NCBI GenBank assembly: GCA_016584305.1
Contig: JACEEZ010015171.1
Coordinates: 5,001 to 69,000, forward strand
Length of the DNA: 64,000 nt
Direction: 5' to 3'
Source: Chionoecetes opilio
Lineage: Eukaryota > Arthropoda > Malacostraca > Decapoda > Majidae
The position numbers and the translations under genes were made by a program. A model generated the notes under the pieces. It was not told the DNA's origin. It worked only from the letters and a program-made list of their open reading frames with translations, and made no database searches. Below, piece after piece: positions 22,662 to 33,956 of this stretch. How positions within the stretch are numbered: the stretch's first letter is position 1; every line of letters begins with the position of its first letter.

Positions 22662-22730
<69 letters not shown>
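22278..22730. repeat. Poly-T minisatellite with ATCAGTGGATCATC spacers
   Basis: About a dozen units of roughly 30-35 bp. Each has 12-20 T followed by ATCAGTGCATCATC or AACAGTGGATCATC, ending in a T run of more than 60 bases at 22666-22729. Confidence 0.95.
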
Positions 22731-23140
22731 TCTTCTTCTTTCTCTTTCCGTCCTTGCTTCTTTGTTTGGTTTGGTATATAGACGTAGTTTTCTTATACTA
22801 CTACTACATCTTGTTTCCTTAGGTACCTCTGTTGCTTAGATATTGATTGGTTTGGTTCCCTAGTTTTTTTTCTCATGTTTGTATCTTAACATTACTTTCT
22901 TTATTTCCAACCATCAATTTTTTCTGGATTTATTCTTTTCTGTTTTCATGATCCAAGTTGTCTCATTTTCTTTTGTGTTCTTCGGCGTTAATATTTGTCA
23001 CGACTTTTCATCCTTACGTCTTTTTGCCTTCTAGATCTTCTTGTTTTCATTAATGTGTCTTGCTATTTCTCATCCAATTCTTTTAAACTTAACCTGTTCT
23101 CCTTATCCGTCAATTTTCTTGTCGTTGTATTAGTATCTCT
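22731..23140. other. Intron, T-rich
   Basis: No recognised element or exon. Confidence 0.45.
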
Positions 23141-23256
<116 letters not shown>

Positions 23257-23364
23257 AGCCTGAGGTAAGATGGGTGTGATGCTGTAGAGGAAATGTGTCG
23301 TTTCGGCCACTTATACAAAGCCATCCTCCCCTCATTGTTGACGTACGGTGTGTGACAAGCCGCC

Positions 23365-23707
23365 TAAAGCCCGTGTCACACGAGCGATAATTTCCGGCAT
23401 CTTTTGGTATTTTGCTACCAAGAAATGCCCGTAGTGGTGGCAAAAAATGCGCTTTTCGTCACACGGCATTTCGGCTCCGAGCATTTTTTACTGGCATCAT
23501 CCGGGACCTGCGACCAAACGAACACTATGGATCGTGCAAGGATACTTTGTCTGTCTGCTATTGTATTTGTTTGATCGCGGGTCCCGGAAGATGCCAGGAG
23601 GAGATGCTCGGGGCCGAAACGTGCATTTTTTTCCACCGCTACGGGCATCTCTTTGTAGCAAAATACCAAAAGATGCCGGAAAATGGCCCCATATGACACA
23701 GCCTTTA
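23365..23707. mobile_element. MITE with long inverted termini, copy 1
   Basis: About 340 bp. The left end TAAAGCCCGTGTCACACGAG and right end CATATGACACAGCCTTTA pair imperfectly. The next blocks pair well: TTTTGGTATTTTGCTACC and CTTTGTAGCAAAATACCAAA, both next to CCGGCATC. A second copy lies at 33957-34289 with the same ends. No transposase. Confidence 0.85.
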
Positions 23708-23960
23708 CCCTCTCTGTAGCCTCCCTGTTGACTTCTTGCTGTCGTAGAGTGTGAAGGAATTGGGTTGAGTGTCGAGTGTTCTATCTCTTTGACTCGGAAA
23801 AACTTTAATGCAGTCCATGTAATTATAGTTTTAGAGGTTATTATCATGTACATTCATATCAAAATTTTTACATAGAGTAATATTTCTTTATATATTGATT
23901 TTTTTTTTTTTTTTTAATGTCTAGTTCTTTGTTGTTGGTTGATACTGAGCAGACCCCAGC

Positions 23961-24187
23961 AGTCCCCCCCCCCCCCCCCCCCCCCCTGTCTCAAATTTTT
24001 GGTCTCTTGATTATATTTACTCCATGTATATTTGAATGTTATTATTGAGATTTATTACTAAGTCAGTTTTCTCAGTAGTTGTAGTATGTTAAGTATGTTA
24101 AGTAGCATTATTTTATCTGTTTTACTGAATGGACAGTTTTTTCTCCCCCTTTAAACCCCCCCCCCCCCCCCCCCCCCCGCCCCCCCA
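23961..24187. repeat. Two poly-C runs
   Basis: Runs of about 20-30 C at 23965-23986 and 24159-24178 with nearly pure C around them, in the intron just upstream of the first anchor exon. Exact lengths may be affected by sequencing. Confidence 0.85.
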
Positions 24188-24267
24188 ATAAGACAGAAAA
24201 AAATATAACACACACACTCCCAGGGTTAAGTTAGTAATTCTGTTCTTTTTTCTTTTTCTCTCCACAG

Positions 24268-24345
24268 AAGAAAATTATGATCATCATATGTGTTGTTGTT
24301 CTGTTACTTGTTCTTATTCTCATCCTGGGACTGACTGTTTCGTAG
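24268..24345 (+). CDS. Syx1A: Syntaxin-1A alternative last exon 1 (membrane anchor, version 1)
   Basis: Acceptor TTTTTCTCTCCACAG, then 25 codons and TAG (24343-24345): KKIMIIICVVVLLLVLILIL then GLTVS. Phase 0 start fits both alternative SNARE exons and gives the polybasic junction KARKKK or KARRKK before the anchor. The hydrophobic stretch is about 22 residues, almost all Ile, Leu and Val, and the protein ends two or three residues after it. It is one of four homologous, mutually replaceable C-termini. A minisatellite starts right after the stop in what would be its 3' UTR. Confidence 0.9.
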   Translation, partial: KKIMIIICVVVLLLVLILILGLTVS

Positions 24346-24349
24346 TAGT

Positions 24350-24520
24350 GCGGGTGTGTAGCAGGTGTGCAGGTGTGGGGCCCTCCGGATAGGTGTGTGG
24401 CAGGTGTGGGGCCCTCCGAATAGGTGTGTAGCAGGTGTGGGGCCCTCCGAATAGGTGTGTGGCAGGTGTGGGGCCCTCCGATAAAGGTGTGGGGCCCTCC
24501 GAATAAGTGTGTAGCAGATG
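24350..24520. repeat. GTGTGGGGCCCTCCGAATAG minisatellite in the 3' UTR of anchor 1
   Basis: About five units of roughly 32 bp (GTGTGTAGCAGGTGTGGGGCC plus CTCCGAATAG), starting 5 bp after the stop codon, with one shortened unit near 24480. Confidence 0.9.
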
Positions 24521-24858
24521 TGGAGAGAGACTGGAGGTTGTATGAGTCTCGGAAAGTAGCGATGTATCAGGTTTGGAGTTATGGCGGGTGTGGTTCCTAG
24601 CCTCTGAAAGTAGTGGTGTATCAGGTGTGGGGTGTGACGGGTGTGGTATAGGTGCTCCGTGGTGGTGTGCGGGTGTGGGTCGGGTTTGTTATGTGGCGGG
24701 AGAGAGACAAGGGAATGAAGAACGGGGTTTGTGGCGAGGGAAGGAAAGTTAAGTTGTGGCATTGAGTCAGGTGTGTGTACGTTTGGAAAGGCTGGACCAT
24801 GTGTGTGTGTGTGAGAGAGAGAGAGAGTGTGTGTGTGTGTGAGTGAGAGAGAGAGTGT

Positions 24859-24895
<37 letters not shown>

Positions 24896-25316
24896 AGGAT
24901 AGAGAGTAAATGTCAAACTCTCACACTCCCTCGATCAGTGCCACTAAGATTTGTGAGGAAAGTGTTAAGTGATCAAGACAAGTTTGCATAATATAATATC
25001 AAGCATGTTGTTAAGTTATCAAGACATTACTATTTGTTGATATTTGTTCAATGTAAGAGAGGGTGTATTCCTCTACCCATTTGGTCTTTTCTGTTCAATA
25101 TTTTAGGGCTAGAAACGACACAACCTTTTTTATTGTTTATGGTGATGATTTTATGCATCTATTCCTCATTGTGACTATTGTATGTGGAGAAATAGATGTG
25201 GGGACAGTGGAGTGAGGTGGAGTGAGGGTGGTGGTGTGGAGGGTAAGGGAGAGAGCACAAATATGGACGAGGAAACATAGACTTAGGAAGGTTTGAGGTT
25301 AGAGAGGTTTTAGACG
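24521..25316. other. Probable 3' UTR or intron after anchor 1
   Basis: GT-rich simple repeats at 24800-24892 with GAGAGA interruptions, then AT-rich sequence. If the 24268 exon is a terminal exon, its 3' UTR lies here. I could not identify a convincing cleavage site. Confidence 0.4.
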
Positions 25317-25527
25317 TTAGCCCCTTCACGCCCAGATCTTTCCTTTGCTATATAAAATGGTTTGTTGTTAGCCATAGAATCATGTAAACTAACTAAATAT
25401 ACCAAATTAGCTAGTGGACAAGGGTACTAAACAGGTTATAGCTATAAAATATTGCTTATAGTCACTAAAAATCATCTAATGGTACCCAAATTACAAGGGA
25501 ATTATGTTCTGGGCCTCAAGGGGTTAA
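25317..25527. mobile_element. MITE family TTAACCCCTTCACGCCC, copy 1
   Basis: About 210 bp with short inverted ends: left (degenerate) TTAGCCCCTTCACGCCCAG and right CTGGGCCTCAAGGGGTTAA. Internal words GGTACTAAACAGG, AAATATTGCTTATAG and AATGGTACCCAAATTAC are shared with the copies at 26653, 27069, 30682 and 34993. Non-coding. Confidence 0.9.
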
Positions 25528-26033
25528 CACATATGTGCCAAATTGTACAGCAGACACCTTCCTACACACCTAAGAGAGATGGGAAGGTGTCACACTCTAG
25601 TCTAGACAGTGAGGAGGAAAACACTGACCTTGAAACTGAAAAATTGGAATGTATGGGTATCAAGAGAGGCCTGGGAAGCACAAATAGATTTACGATAGAA
25701 AAGATATGTTGTCAGAGAAATGTTTTGATATAGACATAGGCTGGAAAGGAAATTAGGCTGATGAAGCAAATAATACTACAGGCTTAGGGAGAAAGTAAAT
25801 AAACAAATGGCCTGGGAAGCACAAATAGATTTACGATAGAAAAGTATCGTTGTCAGAGAAATGTTTTGATATAGACATGGGCTGGAAAGGAAATTAGGCT
25901 GATGAAGCAAATAATACTACAGGCTTAGAGAGAGAGAGAGAGAGAGAGTAAATCATGTTCATTAATCCGGGAAAAAAGGATTGGCTTGGTTATACAGTTT
26001 TCATGTCTTTCAGTTCTGTCATTGAGTAGGTTT

Positions 26034-26090
<57 letters not shown>

Positions 26091-26385
26091 TTTTTTAGCT
26101 TTTTTTTTTTTTTTTTTTTTTTATGGGTGAAAATTACTATTAGCGCATGACTCTAGGAGATTGTCAGGGCCTGCACAAAATAATGTAGTAATGGTTGTAC
26201 GATAGTTACATTGACATACGTGTGCCTTTCTGTAGCTATAGATAAAAGGTACATTTCGTCACACTCCTAAAGAAACGGCCCAAGTTATAATTTCTACTGT
26301 TCGGGAAATTTAAAAAAACTTCCTCATTTTCTTATTTTTGTTATCCATGCATTGTTTATCGTTTTATAGTTTAGACCACTCCCCC

Positions 26386-26432
<47 letters not shown>

Positions 26433-26652
26433 CCTAGAAATGACATTGGCGACTACACCAATAGATGCGCCACAAGATGCATAATTAATTTAGGCAAAAA
26501 TCCAGAAATTGCCAAAAATGACTTGGGCAGTTTCCGTATGAGGGTGACGGCTTTATGCTTCACCACCACACACGACATTTACTTAATTCCACACCCTATG
26601 ATCCCAAAGTATTATTACTATTGTTTTCATTACCTAGCCATCATTGTTGTCA
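25528..26652. other. Intron with local duplication and simple repeats
   Basis: A segment of about 120 bp (CCTGGGAAGCACAAATAGAT to ATACTACAGGCTTAG) occurs twice, at about 25668-25790 and 25810-25930. Poly-T/(TTA)n tracts lie at 26037-26122 and a C-run followed by (CA)n at 26382-26427. No gene evidence. Confidence 0.55.
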
Positions 26653-26866
26653 TTATCCCCTTCACGCCCAGGTCTTTCCTTTGCTATAAAAAATTGTCTG
26701 TTCGCCATAAAATTACGAATACTAACTGAATATACCAAATTAGTTAGTGGACAAGGATACTAAACAGGTCATAGCTATAAAATATTGCTTATAGTCACTA
26801 CAAATCGTCTTATGGTACCCAAATTACACTACACTTGAAATTACGTTCTGGGTCTCAAGGAGTTAA
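26653..26866. mobile_element. MITE family TTAACCCCTTCACGCCC, copy 2
   Basis: Same element as at 25317, with diverged ends (TATCCCCTTCACGCCCAG and CTGGGTCTCAAGGAGTTAA), so an older copy. Confidence 0.88.
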
Positions 26867-27068
26867 TAATCAGCTTTGTCCTACACAGTGCAGAAATGAT
26901 GGCCAGGGTCAGGAATTATGTTCTGAGTGGGTGACTTGAATGGTAGTTTTGAGGAGGTGTTTGGCTCTTGAAAGTTCAGTGAGATAGTTTGTAGTGACCT
27001 TTATTTTATTTATATTATTTTAAATCATTTCCTGCCCCTCCCATCATGTCCCAACCTACACATTCCCA

Positions 27069-27282
27069 TTAACCCCTTCACGCCCAGATCTTTCCTTGGC
27101 TATGTAAAATTGTATGTTGTCGAGCCATAAAACTTACGAAAAATAACTGAATATACCAAATTAGTTAGTGGACAAGGATACTAAGCAAGTCATATCTATA
27201 AAATATTGCTTATATTCAGTAAAAATTGTCTAATGGTACCCAAATTACAATGGAAATTACGTTCTGGGTCTCAAGGGGTTAA
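27069..27282. mobile_element. MITE family TTAACCCCTTCACGCCC, copy 3
   Basis: The best-preserved copy: ends TTAACCCCTTCACGCCCAGA and TCTGGGTCTCAAGGGGTTAA give clean inverted termini (outer TTAACCCCTT). Confidence 0.92.
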
Positions 27283-27770
27283 CTGTGAGGAAAGAAACTG
27301 GTAGCTAACATGAAACTGACTAATGAAACTAACACCTGTGAGGAAAGAAACTGGTAGCTAACATGAAACTGACTAATGAAACTAACTAACATGAAACTAA
27401 CACCTGTGGGGAGAGAAACTGGTGACTCCATGAAACAGCCCTTGGAGGATTACCATCATTACTCTTTACATCAAAACCACAAATCAGCTTTTTGTTACAC
27501 ACGACCCGATGCGTTTTGAAGGCCAATTGTACAAACAGAAAATTATCATTGTTATTATCATTATTATTTCTCATCATCATCATCATAATCATCATGGGGT
27601 CATTATTCAGCGAACACACTTTCATGGTTCCTCTGTTTCATCAGGAACTACCACGTGTAGGTCTCGCAGCCTCTTGTAGCTTCCTTATTTTCTTATATGT
27701 TCTTATGTCCTCCACTACACACTTCACAACTCCTAAGTCTTCTCATTCACAAGTGGAATTCACACGTCTA
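27283..27770. other. Intron with short duplication and repeat fragment
   Basis: A 48-bp word (GAGGAAAGAAACTGGTAGCT...) is repeated at about 27287-27385. Bases 27642-27705 carry the interspersed fragment AGGAACTACCACGTGTAGGT...CTTGTAGCTTCC that recurs at 28232, 29821 and 54949. No exon. Confidence 0.6.
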
Positions 27771-27968
27771 TTTTTTTTAGTGAGGTGAAAAATCCTGACC
27801 CCTTGCTGCTTACTGACTGATATTTGATGCCAAGAGAAGGGAATACTACGCTTCTTCTAAATTTCAGTTGTATTTTATCATAGTTAACCCTATTATCAGG
27901 CAAACATAGGCGTCATTTTAAGCATGAGATCTTAAGATAGAATGGAATTTTCGCCTCGTTAAAAAAAT
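27771..27968. mobile_element. MITE with GAGGTGAAAAAT / TTTTCGCCTC ends
   Basis: About 198 bp with inverted ends TTTTAGTGAGGTGAAAAAT and ATTTTCGCCTCGTTAAAAAA. It is an uninterrupted copy of an element found in reverse orientation as two separated halves at 47774-47849 and 51554-51678, where a hAT-like element split it. Confidence 0.85.
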
Positions 27969-27984
27969 AGACTATAGGTAATCG

Positions 27985-28213
27985 TCAGCCTCGGAACATC
28001 CACACCCAAGCTTACACACCAACTCCACCAACATCAGGACCGAGCTACACAAACAAGTATACAGCGTGACATCACCACACACCAGACACCACACATACAA
28101 CATCAAGAAGCTTACAGAACACAGCTTCCCTCATAGAAATGTAGAAGTTTGTAATGGACTAAATACGATGATTCGGCAAATATGTGCACCAGTTGAAAGA
28201 AAGACCGGATAAT
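27985..28213 (+). pseudogene. Possible LINE ORF 3' fragment
   Basis: One frame reads about 55 codons to a TAA at about 28210, including TYNIKKLTEHSFPHRNVEVC and NGLNTMIRQICAPVERK. The pattern resembles the extreme C-terminus of non-LTR retrotransposon polyproteins (a 'fFs.RvV..WN.LP'-like ending). It has no start and no upstream RT domain and is followed by the interspersed AGGAACTACC repeat. The assignment is tentative. Confidence 0.35.
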
Positions 28214-28231
28214 TGTAGATACGGAGACAGG

Positions 28232-28348
28232 AACTACCTCGTGTAGGTCTCGTGGCCTCTTGTAGCTTCCTTATTTTCTTATGTTCTTATGAGACGGGAC
28301 CCCACGAATGTAGCTCAGGCCCCGTAAAACACAACTATAGGTAAACAC
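28232..28348. mobile_element. Interspersed repeat fragment (AGGTCTCGYGGCCTCTTGTAG)
   Basis: Carries AGGAACTACCTCGTGTAGGT, GCCTCTTGTAGCTTCCTTAT and TTTTCTTATGTTCTTATGAG, then a tail AACTATAGGTAAACACAC like the SINE tail at 7146-7445. Related fragments lie at 27642, 29821 and 54949. Likely the 3' part of a short retroposon. Confidence 0.6.
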
Positions 28349-29500
28349 ACCTCCCCCTGACCTGACCTGACCCCCACAACACCCCTGCCCCCCCAGCCTC
28401 CACACACCCCTCCACATCCCCTGCCCCCCCAGCCTCCCCCCCTGGTGCTTACAATGTGATACAAGAGGCTAGGTCGCTACGAGTGAGAACAGGTCACAGG
28501 TATAGAGGTTGCAAGGCAGTGGTGGTGCTGGCCTGAGCTGTTTGGGTTCATGGTGAAAACACTGCCAATGTTATGTTAGTGTTGTGTTGTGTTGGGTTAA
28601 GGCGAAGGTGTGAGGGTTGTAGGGCCAGATGAGGCATTGGATTTGTTATATATCTTGATTTATTTTATTTTGTTTTATAGACATTGGATTTTTGTAGGGT
28701 AATACCAATTCTATGTTGTTTAGATGCAGTGTTTTAATGGATAACATGTTTATAGTAGCTGTCTTGCTATCACTATTATTATTATCATTGTTATTATTAT
28801 TATTATGTTTTGGTCTGGGGTAGGAGGCTGGTCTGTCTGGAGGTTGACTGTTCATCTGTCTGTCTGTCAGTCTGTGTGTCTGTCAGTCTGTCTGTGTGTC
28901 TGTTGTCAGTCTGTCTGTGTATATGAATGAGTGATTCACTTTGGCACACGCTTGTCACTTGTGTTCTGCACTGGGCACTGCCGCGCCCACGCCGCCGCCG
29001 CCGCCTACACACACACAACACACACAGACACGTGAGTCTTGATGGCTCACTGCTTATTGTGGTTTGATTTTGACACACTGACATAACCATATTTGTGCTT
29101 GGTTGATGTATATATTTATATTGATTTTTCTCTTATGATTTATTTAAGCAAAAACTTTCAAGTCAGTTGTTATGATAAGCAGTTTTTAATGATTTGTCAC
29201 ATTTTTGCAACAATTCTTTTCATTCAGTTTATTTATAAGTGTACTTGCCTATCAGTTTACTTTACTTTACTTTATTTAATATCGCCTCTAATTTAACTTA
29301 TATTCACATTGTCTGCATTTTATCAATTTCACAGATTCTTATGTTCCTTTTAATTTATCTCATCACAAACCTGAAAGAACTGAGTGTAATAACCAGAGAG
29401 AGAGAGAGAGAGAGTGTGTGTGTGTGTGTGTGTGTGTATTCATCTAGTTGTCCAGTTGTATTTTTTTTTTTCCCCTAGGTTTTTTTTTTTTTTTTTTTTT

Positions 29501-29533
<33 letters not shown>

Positions 29534-29556
29534 CATAGCCGAGTCCTGTGTTGCAG
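28349..29556. other. Intron before anchor exon 2
   Basis: C-rich patch at 28350-28440, (ATT)n patch near 28775-28805, a CTGTCTGTCAGTCTG repeat at 28854-28920, (GCC)n near 28987-29003, GA/GT microsatellite at 29397-29438 and poly-T plus (GT)n at 29461-29532. The acceptor GTTGCAG of the second anchor exon ends the interval. Confidence 0.6.
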
Positions 29557-29700
29557 AAGAAGCTGGTGTGTGGCGGCATAGGCGTGGGGGTGGTGGCGGT
29601 GCTCATCCTCATCCTAGTCCTCTACTTCGTCCTCAACAAGCAGAGCCCCTCCCCTCCTGCCCCTCCTGCCTCCCCCAGCCCGCCCCTCACCCCCCCATAG
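29557..29700 (+). CDS. Syx1A: Syntaxin-1A alternative last exon 2 (anchor with Pro-rich exoplasmic tail)
   Basis: Acceptor GTGTTGCAG, then 47 codons and TAG (29698-29700): KKLVCGGIGVGVVAVLILIL, then VLYFVLNKQ, then a Pro/Ser-rich tail SPSPPAPPASPSPPLTPP. Phase 0 fits both SNARE exons. The hydrophobic span is about 24 residues and contains Cys and a Gly-rich start. Unlike usual syntaxins, which end at or just after the membrane, about 20 residues would project into the vesicle-lumen or extracellular side. The coding end is duplicated immediately after the stop (29701-29752), suggesting the tail grew by tandem repetition. Weaker resemblance to canonical anchors makes this slightly less certain than the others. 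Confidence 0.82.
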   Translation, partial: KKLVCGGIGVGVVAVLILILVLYFVLNKQSPSPPAPPASPSPPLTPP

Positions 29701-30488
29701 CAGAACCCCTCCCCTCCAGCACCCCCAGCCCGCCCCTCACCCCCCCGCCACCAACCTAGACCCATCAATCATAGGGGGGAAGAAACAGATCCAGCGCATG
29801 TGACACTGTTTATTTTCTAACAGGAACTACCACGTGTAGGTCTCGCGGCCTCTTCTAGCTTCCTTATTTTCTTATGTTATTTAATGTAGTCCACTGTTTA
29901 TTATCATTATTATTATTGCCATTATTATTATTGTCATCATTATTATTGGTGTTTTTGTTACACATTAACTCTGATTTGATTTTGTTATTCTTCTGTATAG
30001 ACAATATTATCTTGTGTTCCGTTGATTCTGCTTTTCGTTCTGCATTTCCCGCGTCTGTGTCGGGCGTTGGCAGTCACGTGTCGCCGAGAGCACCCAGGTA
30101 GACCCGTGAGGCACAAGTATACAGGCGAGAAGGTCACCCGTCACCTCGATGACTTATAAGAGAGAGGTTACTTGCTTAAAGAGGCTCAGTCGACGGTCAT
30201 TGTAATACCTTCAATGACTTCCTCTGTTTAATTACCCAGTCTAATTACTTTCTCCCCGGTCATTGTAACAACTTCAATGATTTCCTCTCCGGTTGTCGCT
30301 CTCATTAACGCATTTAATATTTTAGGCAACTTTTGATTCAGTGTTCCTTATAGTGTTCAATGTTTACACTTATTATTTAGAAAAGTACGCAGTATAAATG
30401 ATTTCAATTTTTGTCATATTCAGTTTCCTTCACACACACACACACACAGACACACACGCACACACATACACACATACACACACGCACA

Positions 30489-30534
<46 letters not shown>

Positions 30535-30681
30535 CACTGCAGTAGACCAAAGAAACCTGTATGTAATCCTTGCTTTCCATCTCGAGGTAGCAGCTGAAAC
30601 ACTAATCCTACCGTCACACTAACACTTTCATCCTCTCTATCCATTAATTAGTTCATCCTCTATCCATTGGTTCATTGAGGC
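29701..30681. other. Possible 3' UTR or intron after anchor 2
   Basis: Begins with a second copy of the Pro/Ser-coding repeat, then an interspersed repeat fragment at 29819-29881, (ATT)n at about 29890-29947, and a CA-rich microsatellite at 30431-30537. No further exon found. Confidence 0.5.
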
Positions 30682-31196
30682 TTAACCCCTTCACGCCCAG
30701 ATCTTTCCTTTGCTACAGCTAAGTATTAATTATCCGACCTTGGGGGGACCTGTGTGGTAGGTAGGTCGGATAATTGGAATAGTCGGATGTTCGGATATCA
30801 CAGTAACCATAAACGTAAGGACAAAATGGTATAGAACATAAAAGATGCAGCTCTTGAAGGCCGATCCAGTGGTAGACGCGAAAGTAAAATTCATGCATAA
30901 ATAAAGCCACAAATCAATGTTTACTAAAAACTTTAAAAAACGAAGTAAAATAAATGGCCAAAACAAGACACAATGTGGTGGTGAAAAAAGTCGGTTGTTT
31001 GGACAAGTCGGATGTTGGGAATTTGTCTGTTGTTAGCCATAAAACTACGAAAAAGTAACTGAATATACCAAATTAGTTAGTCGACAAGGTCAATATTAAA
31101 CAGGTCATATCTATAAAATATTGCTTACGTTCATTAGAATTGTCGAATGGTGGTTATATTACAATGGAAATTACGTTCTGGGTCTCAAGGGGTTAA
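30682..31196. mobile_element. MITE family TTAACCCCTTCACGCCC, copy 4, split by another insertion
   Basis: The left end TTAACCCCTTCACGCCCAGA at 30682 continues to about 30716 (TTTGCTA). The element resumes near 31020 (TTTGTCTGTTGTTAGCC) and ends CTCAAGGGGTTAA at 31196. The roughly 300 bp between carry ATTATCCGACCTTGG, AGGTCGGATAATTGG and ACAAGTCGGATGTTGG, which look like subterminal repeats of a second, unrelated DNA element. The nesting gives the order of insertion. Confidence 0.85.
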
Positions 31197-32413
31197 AACA
31201 ATGATCTTCTGTACATAGGTGTTTTATCCAAGAATCATTTCCGCGTCATCGATCATTGAGTCACTTCCCTCATCACTATGGGAGGCCACACAGATCATTA
31301 GAGACTCCCAGCTCACACGTCATTCCTTCATGCACTCATAACATAACATTGCCTCCTTGTGTATATTCTGTCTTGAAGGTATGTGATTAGACAAGACATT
31401 ATTTTAAGGGATCCAAAACTAACCTTCCTCCCTCTCCTCCCTCTCCTCATCCCTGACATTCCTCATTCCTCACCTTTCTCCCAGTCCTAAGTTGATGTTT
31501 TAAGGTAGACAAGAAACAGATCAGAGAGAGATACGTTCACACTTTCTATTCGTGTTTACTTTCTCTACAATGGAGTCAGTTTAGCCACATCACTACAGCC
31601 TCCACCACCACCACCACCACCGCAATCACAGACACACCATGGCGAAAGTTCCCGAGGCACACTAGGAGAACTGTAGAGGTCAGCGTAGGACGAGAAAAAA
31701 CGCTTGAAAACATGGGATGCCGATGAACAAATACTCTTTAAAGCGTAGAAAAACTCGAGTTGGCAGTTATTTTGTTCTGTAGGCTATGAAAAAGAAGTGT
31801 CAGGTAGGCCTATAGATACATAGTAGGCTGCATAGGTTGTCTGTAGGCTGTGAGGAGGCCCTAAGTGTATGGTTATGCTTCCTGTGTAGGGTGTCGAGTG
31901 TATGCATAGGGTGGGGGGTCGTCCTACCTTCCCGTTATGAGATGCAAGGCCGTGGGAGGGAGGGAGGGAGGAGGGTGTGGTGTGGGTGTGTGGGTGTGGG
32001 TGGGTCATGGGAGGGGGCTATGGTGTGGGTGGGTCAAGGGAGGGGGCTGTGGTGTCGGGGTGTAGGTGTGGGTGGGTCGTTCCAGCTCTTCCAGTGGGTG
32101 TAAATAGACTAGAAGCAATTTTATTACCTTAAGGAATCACCGAGATTACACAAGTGAAATAAAAAGACAGTGTTTGGTTTTATCCAGTAATCTTACGTCG
32201 CTTATTCTGAAGGAGGAAAGTTGTAGACCTGACTCAGTTATCAGCAGGTGGGAATGTTACAGGTTTTTGCACACACACACACACACATTTGGCATAACAG
32301 CTAAATACACACACACTTCATTTTTTCAATACAGCAAAATTACCGATCTCAAAAAACCTGAACTCATGTACCGAGTCATAAATTACCGGAAGAAAAAAAG
32401 GTAAATACATATG
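31197..32413. other. Intron sequence with GT-rich minisatellite
   Basis: Mostly unremarkable. At 31975-32085 a GTGGGTGGGTCATGGGAGGG / GGCTATGGT repeat of about 36 bp appears two to three times; (CCA)n lies at about 31602-31622. No exon found. Confidence 0.5.
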
Positions 32414-32530
32414 CAGTAAAACCTCTCGTCTTCGGACCCTCGTTATTCGGACTTTGACATTGTTCGGACCTCCTCTATTTTTTTTCTTTTTCTTTTTCTT
32501 TTTAGGGGTCGAAATGTCCTAGCCTAGAAT

Positions 32531-32572
<42 letters not shown>

Positions 32573-32592
32573 GGGTTGAAATTTCCTAACCT

Positions 32593-32643
<51 letters not shown>

Positions 32644-32662
32644 GGTTGAAATTTCCTAACCT

Positions 32663-32710
<48 letters not shown>

Positions 32711-32809
32711 ATCTAAATACCCCCATATATAATCCCCCCATTATTCGGATCCTTGCATTACTCGGACCACTCCTTGGCCCAATTAGTCCGAATATGAGAG
32801 GTTTTACTG
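32414..32809. mobile_element. pogo/Tigger-like MITE with poly-T core
   Basis: Termini CAGTAAAACCTCTCGTCTTC and AATATGAGAGGTTTTACTG are inverted repeats of the CAGT...ACTG type typical of pogo/Tigger elements. Subterminal CTCGTTATTCGGAC and CCATTATTCGGATCC words flank a core of three T tracts of 30-50 bases separated by AGGGTTGAAATTTCCTAACC. The right flank is TA and the left flank is TG, so the TA target duplication is imperfect. Confidence 0.85.
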
Positions 32810-32894
32810 TACTATAGAGAGTACAGAAGACTTTTTATTGCTTGCTTGGCTAAGAAAAAAGACAAAACCAGTAGCAGCAGTACCTTGGCCCCAC

Positions 32895-33115
32895 ACACTG
32901 CCTGGTGGCTCAGTGGATAGAGCACGGCGCGCCACTCAAGGCACAGGATTTTTCATTGACAAAAGTGCAGTTACTGTCCCCCTTGAGCAAAGGAATGGGG
33001 GCGTCTGTGGTGTGTGAGGTCCCAGCTTTACCCGAAGATCACTTTTTATCTAAGCACCCTATTCCCCTCCCCCCTTTTTTTTGGGGGGGGGACATTAAAT
33101 CAATCAATCTAAGCT
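32895..33115 (+). mobile_element. tRNA-like SINE
   Basis: Begins CTGCCTGGTGGCTCAGTGGATAGAGC, an A-box-bearing tRNA-like head, and ends in C/T/G-runs followed by ACATTAAATCAATCAATC. No intact B box was confirmed, so the element is probably decayed or of a family with a degenerate promoter. Confidence 0.6.
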
Positions 33116-33956
33116 CCGTACTGACAGGGCAATAATAGCTGGTGGACCAAAACTAGGGTAAAGAACACACACTTGTACACATCATCACTACTTTTTACCT
33201 GTAACATTCTGCCTTGCCAGGGAGTGAAGGTGATTTGTGGGGTGGGAGGGAGGAGGTGGTGGGGGGGTAGGGGGGAGTGATGGGGGATCTCAAGGAAGGA
33301 GGAGAGGGGGGGAGGGTGATGGTGATGTAAATAGTTGTTTATAAAATGTGAGAAGTGAGTGTACGTGTGTGTGTGTGTGTGTGAGTGTGAGACAGTGAAT
33401 GATAATTGCAGGTTACCTATGGCATGCTTATAAGTGGTAGCCATAGTGTAGTAGTAGTAATAGTAGTAATGGAAAGCAGGTCTATGTAGAGCATCAATGC
33501 ATCCATTAAATTATTGCTAGTATTCCTGTATCATGTTAATATTCTGCACCATGAATGATTACTTATTGTTATTATTATTGTCTTTCCAACAGCTTCTCAA
33601 TCTTTAATTCAAGTTTAATTCAAGCACATTTTCCCTTGTTTAGTATTAATTCAATTCAATTCAATCTTTAAGGCAAGTTTACCTCAGGATCATAATTATT
33701 ACCATCACTTATTATTTTATTACATATCATTGTTGATGTGTTATAGTTATTATTATTATTCTATATGCTTTGTGACCTGTAGTGATGGCGTGGCAGCTTG
33801 TATTCCCTTGTATGTTATTATTTATTGTCTACACATATTTATGAATGCAAGGAATGTTGTGCATGTCTCCATTATTATTCAGACTATTGATGTATCCTAT
33901 TACTACTGAGTGGTGCCAAGGGTGTGGTGAGTGTTGGGGTGGCCTGGGTGCCCGTG
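33116..33956. other. Intron sequence without recognised features
   Basis: Contains a G-rich patch (33238-33320), GT-rich repeat (33367-33388) and ATTCAATTCAATTCAATC near 33646. No exon. Confidence 0.5.

Noticed and set aside
23961..24187. Poly-C runs as functional i-motif/G-quadruplex elements
   Set aside because: Possible in principle, but homopolymer lengths are unreliable and the genome is full of similar runs. No supporting context.
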